DNA of 9,235 nucleotides, taken from CAZOYN01 sp964584135 (lineage in GTDB: Bacteria; Patescibacteriota; Saccharimonadia; Saccharimonadales; UBA4665). Every line of letters begins with the position of its first letter. Positions within the stretch are counted from its first letter, which is position 1. Both the position numbers and the translations under genes were made by a program. This document shows, in pieces, positions 5,149-9,235 of this stretch. Location: the NCBI GenBank assembly GCA_964584135.1, contig CAZOYN010000034.1:1-9235 (forward strand). The letters run 5' to 3'. The notes under the pieces are model-generated. The model did no database searches, was not told the origin of the DNA, and saw nothing but the letters and a program-made list of their open reading frames with translations.

Positions 5149-5947
5149 TACGCATTGTCACATTCAGTCGGCCGGGCAGGCCGCTGGCGAGCGGATCACC
5201 CGCCAGATTTGGGAGAAACATCCGGATTTAACGGGCGATGTGCTGGTTAAAAACGCCGTTGAAGCTGGCGTGACGCGCATGATTTGTGTCGGTTGCGACC
5301 TGGCCGATAGCCAATTAGCCATAGATTTTGTGCAAAATCGTGAGAATTGTTCGGCATCCGTGGGTATCCATCCACACGAGGCGCAGCACTATGCCGGGAA
5401 CCAACAAAAACTGGACGAATTCGCTGCTTTAGCGGGCCACAAGAAGGTGGTGGCGGTAGGTGAATGTGGTCTGGATTTGTATTACGAGCACTCACCAAAA
5501 GCGGCCCAAGTTGAGCTGTTAAGGTTTCAAATTACGCTTGCTTTAGAGCATGATCTACCCCTTATATTCCATGTCCGGGAGGCCTTTGCTGACTTTTGGC
5601 CAATCTTTGACGAATTCCAGGGAGTAAGAGGGGTTCTGCATAGCTATACCGACAATACCGAAAACTTGGCTAAAGCCATGGAGCGCGGATTGCACATTGG
5701 CGTTAATGGCATTGCCACGTTTGTAAAGGATCCGGCGCAGCTGGAAGTTTATAAAACTATACCGCTGCAAAGATTACTACTAGAAACAGACGCGCCCTTC
5801 TTGACGCCTACCCCATATCGTGGTAGTATAAACGAGCCAAAACACGTGGGTACTATTGCTGAATGTATGGCCAGCTTACGAGGCGAAAGCCTCGAGCAGT
5901 TTACTGTTGCCACAACCAGCAATGCCCGCCAGCTGTTCGGCATCTAA
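5138..5947 (+). CDS. tatD: TatD-family metal-dependent hydrolase (DNase)
   Basis: A 269-residue TIM-barrel amidohydrolase of the TatD family, whose members are Mg-dependent 3'-5' exonucleases or DNases, probably in DNA repair or turnover. Metal ligands are visible: H6 and H8 in MLVDTHCH, E109 in GECGLD, H145 in FHVR, H168 and D218 in LLETDAPFL. The usual HCFSG motif at the fourth site reads HSYTD, but the His is kept. This start is chosen because the family begins directly with the first beta strand VDTHCH; an in-frame upstream ATG (5102) would add 12 residues encoded inside metG. It overlaps metG by 11 bp with no good Shine-Dalgarno, which points to translational coupling. metG-tatD adjacency is a common bacterial arrangement. 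Confidence 0.93.
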   Translation: MLVDTHCHIQSAGQAAGERITRQIWEKHPDLTGDVLVKNAVEAGVTRMICVGCDLADSQLAIDFVQNRENCSASVGIHPHEAQHYAGNQQKLDEFAALAGHKKVVAVGECGLDLYYEHSPKAAQVELLRFQITLALEHDLPLIFHVREAFADFWPIFDEFQGVRGVLHSYTDNTENLAKAMERGLHIGVNGIATFVKDPAQLEVYKTIPLQRLLLETDAPFLTPTPYRGSINEPKHVGTIAECMASLRGESLEQFTVATTSNARQLFGI

Positions 5948-5957
5948 TAAAAGTCTT

Positions 5958-6278
5958 ATGAACTCATTATTTTCACCAGAATCAAGCCCATCTGAAAGGC
6001 GTAATGGCTGGAGCCACCGCCTAAATGTTATTAACGCTGCCGAAAGGTTTGCCGAACACAGTATGATGGTTGAACATGGCGATTTATCACAGTCTGATGC
6101 GCAAGTGGTGCAGCTTCGCCCGCCAGCCAATACTGAAGTAGTAGCTGGCCAGGCAATTGCCCAAGTAGCACGTTATGACCAGTATGAGCAAACAGCCGAA
6201 CGCCGCCAGTTGGATGAATTGCGACGCATAGCCCAGAGCGAAGCCCAGGGAGCAGCCGATTATGAAATTCCTGCCTAA
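5958..6278 (+). CDS. Small hypothetical protein
   Basis: A 106-residue soluble protein that I do not recognise. The N terminus (1-20) is Ser/Pro-rich, followed by a probable helix (about 21-40, RLNVINAAERFAEHSMMVEH), a middle stretch around VVQLRPP, and a charged C-terminal helix (about 72-98, rich in Gln, Glu and Arg) that could form a coiled coil. No signal peptide, membrane segment or cysteine. It starts 10 nt after the tatD stop without a clear Shine-Dalgarno and overlaps the next gene by 17 bp, so the two are likely co-translated. The longer in-frame ORF reading back into tatD (ATG 5856) is rejected because it overlaps conserved tatD coding. Confidence 0.6.
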   Translation: MNSLFSPESSPSERRNGWSHRLNVINAAERFAEHSMMVEHGDLSQSDAQVVQLRPPANTEVVAGQAIAQVARYDQYEQTAERRQLDELRRIAQSEAQGAADYEIPA

Positions 6279-6627
6279 AATATTACCTCGCAGCGCTGAA
6301 GAGCGCCAAGCCGAAGTTGACCGTCGCCTGATCCGCCAGGAAGCCAAGCTAGGCGGGCAATTATTTGGCTCCGTTCCCGAAGGCCATAGCCGCCAGTTCT
6401 TTTGCCTTGACGAACACACCTGGGTCTGGCATGAAGAATGGCTGCAAAACGGTGAACGCCAGGCCATGACCACTCACTACACCATGCGCCCCGACGGTGT
6501 ACTCAAATCCCAAGACGGCCATTACAGGCGGCTCTCTAGTCAGGAAGCTCGCAATCTGTATAGGGCAATCAAAATCTACCACCGGCGAATCACAACCGAG
6601 TACCAACGCTTACTGCAAGCCGCCTAG
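6262..6627 (+). CDS. Conserved-looking hypothetical protein
   Basis: A 121-residue soluble basic protein. Residues 8-30 are a charged helix (RSAEERQAEVDRRLIRQEAK). Residues 31-90 look like a small beta-rich domain, with VPEGHSRQFFCLD, an aromatic run TWVWHEEW (53-60), the THYTMRPDGVLKSQDG segment (71-86) and a final helix with paired Arg/Tyr (about 92-118). I believe similar proteins occur in Saccharibacteria, but I cannot name a family or function. The aromatic strand and basic surface could suit nucleic-acid or protein binding; that is a guess. GGGAG at 6248-6252, 9 nt before ATG, is a fair Shine-Dalgarno inside the upstream gene. Overlap with that gene is 17 bp. Confidence 0.7.
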   Translation: MKFLPKILPRSAEERQAEVDRRLIRQEAKLGGQLFGSVPEGHSRQFFCLDEHTWVWHEEWLQNGERQAMTTHYTMRPDGVLKSQDGHYRRLSSQEARNLYRAIKIYHRRITTEYQRLLQAA

Positions 6628-6629
6628 CC

Positions 6630-6635
6630 TATACT
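6630..6635 (+). promoter_or_regulatory. TATACT -10 box, near-leaderless start of the cysteine desulfurase
   Basis: TATACT begins 15 nt before ATG 6645, immediately after the previous stop codon, predicting a leader of about 3 nt. No -35 or TG extension is evident. Confidence 0.5.
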
Positions 6636-6644
6636 GAAACAGGT

Positions 6645-7790
6645 ATGTCCGACCCGGCCATTTACTTGGATTATGCAGCTGCAACACCTATGGATGCATC
6701 GGTGTATACGGCGATGCAGCCGTATTTGAGCCAGCAATTTTATAACCCTTCAGCGACTTACCTGGCGGCAGTTGGCGTACACAAAGACTTGGAAGCCGCT
6801 CGTGCAAAAGTTGCTCATTGGCTGGGCGCACGGTCCAGCGAGGTAGTCTTTACCGCTGGCGGCACCGAAGCTAATAATTTGGCGATGCATGGCATTATGC
6901 GCCACTATCCGGAAGCTAATGTGGTAGCGAGCGCTGTTGAGCACGAGTCGGTTCTGGTCCCAGCCCGTGAGTATGACTGCCGCGAAGTAGCAGTCCAACC
7001 CGATGGCCGGCTCGATGTCGCGGATTTGCGGTCTAGCATTGATGATAAAACCGTACTGGTAAGTGTTATGTATGCTAATAACGAAGTCGGCACCATCCAA
7101 CCAATCCGTGATATCGCGGCTCTGGTTGTCGAGGTGCGACGCGCCCGCCAGGCGGCCGGTAACAAATTGCCATTGTATCTGCACAGCGACGCCTGCCAAG
7201 CCGCCAACTACCTGGACCTGCACGTGGCCCGTCTGGGTGTTGATTTGCTAACCCTCAACGGTGGTAAAATCTACGGCCCCAAACAGAGCGGCGTGCTGTT
7301 TGTAAAAGCCGGCCTGGTGCTGCAGCCCTTGATCAGTGGTGGCGGCCAGGAACGGGGTTTACGCAGCGGCACGGAAAATGTCGCCGCAGCCATTGGTTTT
7401 GCCGCGGCGTTTGATCTGGTGCAGGCCAAACGCCACGAAGAAGCCACCCGTTTGCAGGCGCTGCAAAACCAGTTTTTTGATCTGTTAATGCAGCAAATTC
7501 CGACCGCCACCATTAACGGCTCGTACAAATACCGCTTGCCGAACAATGTCCACGTAACTATTCCCGGCCACGATAACGAGCGGTTGCTCATCAGTCTTGA
7601 CGAGGCAGGCATTATGGCGGCTGCCGGTTCAGCCTGCAGCGCGAGTGACGAAGAGCCATCGCACGTGTTGCGGGCCATGGGTTTAAGTGACGCTGAAGCC
7701 CAAGCCAGCCTACGTTTTACCATGGGGCAACCAACGACAGCTGAGATGGTTGGCCAGGCCGTCAAAATACTCAAGCGAGCCGTCGCCTAA
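6645..7790 (+). CDS. Class V cysteine desulfurase (NifS/IscS family)
   Basis: A PLP enzyme that removes sulfur from cysteine to give alanine and a protein-bound persulfide, feeding Fe-S clusters or tRNA thiolation. It is 381 residues, a normal IscS/NifS length. Visible elements: YLDYAAATP (7-15), GGTEANNLA (72-80), H100 in AVEHESV, which should stack on PLP, NNEVGTIQP (145-153), HSDACQ with D182, the Schiff-base K208 in NGGKIYGPK, the RSGTENV loop (240-246), and catalytic C331 in AAGSACSASDEEPSH. The residue before the PLP lysine is Gly instead of the common His (SGHK). No iscU, sufBCD, mnmA or thiI is nearby, so whether it serves Fe-S or thiouridine synthesis cannot be read from the window. 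It has its own promoter-like TATACT. Confidence 0.94.
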   Translation: MSDPAIYLDYAAATPMDASVYTAMQPYLSQQFYNPSATYLAAVGVHKDLEAARAKVAHWLGARSSEVVFTAGGTEANNLAMHGIMRHYPEANVVASAVEHESVLVPAREYDCREVAVQPDGRLDVADLRSSIDDKTVLVSVMYANNEVGTIQPIRDIAALVVEVRRARQAAGNKLPLYLHSDACQAANYLDLHVARLGVDLLTLNGGKIYGPKQSGVLFVKAGLVLQPLISGGGQERGLRSGTENVAAAIGFAAAFDLVQAKRHEEATRLQALQNQFFDLLMQQIPTATINGSYKYRLPNNVHVTIPGHDNERLLISLDEAGIMAAAGSACSASDEEPSHVLRAMGLSDAEAQASLRFTMGQPTTAEMVGQAVKILKRAVA

Positions 7791-7805
7791 GCTAAGCAAA
7801 AGCGG

Positions 7806-7811
7806 TATACT
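7806..7811 (+). promoter_or_regulatory. TATACT -10 box before the 7823 gene
   Basis: TATACT begins 17 nt before ATG 7823, predicting a leader of about 5 nt. A small dyad CTGCTCAGCAG (7810-7820) overlaps the expected start site. No clear -35 is present. Confidence 0.5.
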
Positions 7812-7822
7812 GCTCAGCAGTT

Positions 7823-8686
7823 ATGCGCACACCAAAAGCTGTCTTGCTAGTCCTGCTTGTGTTCGGCCCGCTTGGTCTTGGGTTGTTGAGCGCGCTGCCG
7901 GCTGGAGCCGCTAGCTCTGGTTCAAGCATTTCAGCTTCAGTCACACAGAGCTACAATGCCGATAACTCAGTACAGGTTGGCATGATCGTCAAGCTCAAGG
8001 ATAAAGACCCCAGCAGCGTGGAGCCACTGACGGCCGATAAAATCCAAGCCATGCTTGGCGTGGTGGTGCCTACAGATACGGCCGCTATTGTACTAACACC
8101 ACAGACCGTCACACATCAGCAAGTCCTGGTGGCTACCTCTGGCCACTATTCGGTGCTCGTCAGTAATCAAGGCGGAGCTATCAAAACCGGAGATTATGTC
8201 ACCATTTCCGCCTTGACCGGTGTGGGTATGAAAGCCAGCGAAAACCAGACGGAGGTTATTGGCAAGGCCGCCGGCAATTTTGATGGTACAGCAAATGTTA
8301 TTGGCACGGTTACGCTGAAAGACCAAGTCGGGCATAGTAGCCAGGTATCGCTCGGGCAAGTCCCGGTGGACATGGCCATATCACACAATCCCTTGTACCA
8401 AAAGGCCGCCGATTATGTGCCCGGCTTTTTAGCCAAAGCCGCCCAGACTATCGCCAGCAAGCCGGTGAGTGTCGCCCGTATCTATTTGTGCACCACGCTG
8501 TTGGCTATAACGGCCATAGTGACTGGCAGTATGCTCTATGGCGGCGTCCATAGCGGCATGATCGCCGTTGGCCGCAACCCCCTATCCAAAAAGTCAATTA
8601 TTCGTAGCCTCATCCAGACCGTCATTGCGGGGTTGATTATTTTTATTGCCGGCATATTTGCGGTATACTTACTCCTGAAGCTTTAG
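7823..8686 (+). CDS. Signal-peptide membrane protein with extracytoplasmic beta domain and C-terminal two-helix hairpin
   Basis: A 287-residue protein. Residues 1-30 form a signal peptide (PAGAA near the cut site). Residues 31-215 are extracytoplasmic and predicted mostly beta, with VQVGMIVKL (50-58) and a GDYVTIS...GVGMK...VIGKA pattern (123-148) like the short beta units in some surface and phage-tail-type domains. Two hydrophobic helices follow (about 218-249 and 263-285), joined by a loop with GRNPLSKK (250-257). That hairpin looks like the ATP synthase subunit c fold with its RNP loop, but the second helix has no Glu or Asp, so it cannot be a working proton carrier. The function is unknown; surface anchoring is the safest reading. 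The next gene begins 38 bp later on the same strand. Confidence 0.8.
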   Translation: MRTPKAVLLVLLVFGPLGLGLLSALPAGAASSGSSISASVTQSYNADNSVQVGMIVKLKDKDPSSVEPLTADKIQAMLGVVVPTDTAAIVLTPQTVTHQQVLVATSGHYSVLVSNQGGAIKTGDYVTISALTGVGMKASENQTEVIGKAAGNFDGTANVIGTVTLKDQVGHSSQVSLGQVPVDMAISHNPLYQKAADYVPGFLAKAAQTIASKPVSVARIYLCTTLLAITAIVTGSMLYGGVHSGMIAVGRNPLSKKSIIRSLIQTVIAGLIIFIAGIFAVYLLLKL

Positions 8687-8691
8687 CATTT

Positions 8692-8727
8692 TATAGGCGT
8701 ATGGACATGGTGGGTAAACAAACATGA
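8692..8727 (+). promoter_or_regulatory. Possible -10 box and very short upstream ORF
   Basis: TATAGG (8692-8697) lies 15 nt before ATG 8707, which opens a six-codon ORF (MVGKQT). Its TGA (8725-8727) overlaps the start of the next gene as ATGA; an in-frame ATG at 8701 would add two codons. GGTGGGT (8709-8715) inside it may instead be the Shine-Dalgarno for ATG 8724. Confidence 0.25.
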
Positions 8728-9235
8728 CAATCTGGTGGCTGGTGCTCATTCTGGCTTTCCTGGCTAGCGTGGGCATTGCTTTTATTTGGCTGGTGGTACG
8801 GATTGGCAATGGCGCCCATAAAGGGGCTAAACAGTCAGACTCTATCGAAGAAGCCGCCGAAAACGATGTTGAGCACATCTTTAACCAAGAATTCCGCGAA
8901 GAGTTACGCAACCGCGGTCGGTTACACTTTGAAAAGATTATTGGCGATAACGCTATGTTCTTGCAGCAAGATTTGCGTTTGACTACCTCGCAGCTCAACG
9001 AGTACATGAAGAGCGAAATTACTCGCAAACTGCAGGAGGAGTTTAACAAGTACGAGGAGTCCATCATGGACGCCAAGCAGCTGGCCATTGATTCGATACA
9101 AAAGACAAATGCCGCTATTGATGAGCAACGGCGAATCATGGGCCAGCAAGTCCAGGAAGAAATTGTCGCTACCAAGCAGCAATTGCTAAAACGCTTCGAG
9201 CAAAATATGACAGATATCGTGAATCACTACGTGCT
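8724..9235 (+). CDS. Single-pass membrane coiled-coil protein (partial, runs off the right edge)
   Basis: The first 170 residues are visible and the frame is open to the window end. Residues 2-26 form one membrane helix (IWWLVLILAFLASVGIAFIWLVV); a short linker follows, then a long, highly charged helix (about 41-170) rich in Glu, Gln and Lys with heptad-like spacing, including LTTSQLNEYMKSEITRKLQEEF (86-107). The layout, an N-terminal anchor plus long cytoplasmic coiled coil, recalls ATP synthase subunit b, but I see no diagnostic b-subunit motif. I recall similar proteins in Saccharibacteria annotated only as hypothetical. The start at 8724 places the membrane helix at the N terminus; the weak GGTGGGT lies 8 nt upstream. 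It probably shares an mRNA with the preceding gene. Confidence 0.75.
   Translation, partial: MTIWWLVLILAFLASVGIAFIWLVVRIGNGAHKGAKQSDSIEEAAENDVEHIFNQEFREELRNRGRLHFEKIIGDNAMFLQQDLRLTTSQLNEYMKSEITRKLQEEFNKYEESIMDAKQLAIDSIQKTNAAIDEQRRIMGQQVQEEIVATKQQLLKRFEQNMTDIVNHYV

Noticed and set aside
5856..5957. Extension of the 106-aa hypothetical protein back to ATG 5856
   Set aside because: It would lie wholly inside the conserved 3' part of tatD, with no start signal.
1..9235. CRISPR array, transposase, phage genes or toxin-antitoxin pair
   Set aside because: I saw no spaced direct repeats of CRISPR size, no terminal inverted repeats around a transposase, and no protein matching those families on either strand.

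Overview
This window looks like part of a Patescibacteria (CPR) genome, most likely Candidatus Saccharibacteria (TM7). The evidence is indirect. GC looks near one half by eye and genes are tightly packed. UGA is a stop (metG ends in TGA), which argues against the UGA-recoding CPR lineages. Several small secreted or membrane proteins resemble families I associate with Saccharibacteria, and many genes have a -10 box almost touching the start codon. No 16S rRNA or marker tree is available here, so the assignment is an inference.

Layout. Positions 1-51 are the 3' end of a tmRNA (ssrA), followed at once by its terminator. Next is a membrane-anchored, histidine-rich cupredoxin-like protein (149-589). 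The 290-bp gap 590-880 is not empty: it holds nested inverted repeats, a terminator-like hairpin facing the minus strand, and a near-perfect Shine-Dalgarno with a 20-codon ORF on that strand. It may encode a small structured RNA or microprotein. An SD-led pair follows: a secreted helical protein (911-1462) and a short type IV pilin-like protein (1462-1746), joined by TAATG.

The centre is metabolic and housekeeping: a GH37 trehalase (1787-3043), a NUDIX hydrolase (3198-3692), methionyl-tRNA synthetase (3712-5148), a TatD-family hydrolase overlapping its end (5138-5947), two small unknown proteins that overlap each other (5958-6278, 6262-6627), and a class V cysteine desulfurase (6645-7790). 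Between trehalase and NUDIX lie three tandem 11-bp units, each containing TATAAT, inside a 15-bp inverted repeat.

The right end encodes surface and membrane proteins: a signal-peptide protein with a C-terminal two-helix hairpin carrying an RNP loop (7823-8686), then a partial single-pass coiled-coil protein running off the window (8724-9235).

A unifying feature is initiation style. The three left-hand exported-protein genes have strong Shine-Dalgarno sequences and real leaders. Trehalase, NUDIX, metG, cysteine desulfurase and the 7823 gene instead have a -10-like hexamer 13-17 nt before ATG, which predicts leaderless or nearly leaderless mRNAs. I see no CRISPR array, transposon, phage gene or defence cassette. 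All genes are on the plus strand except the putative minus-strand RNA.
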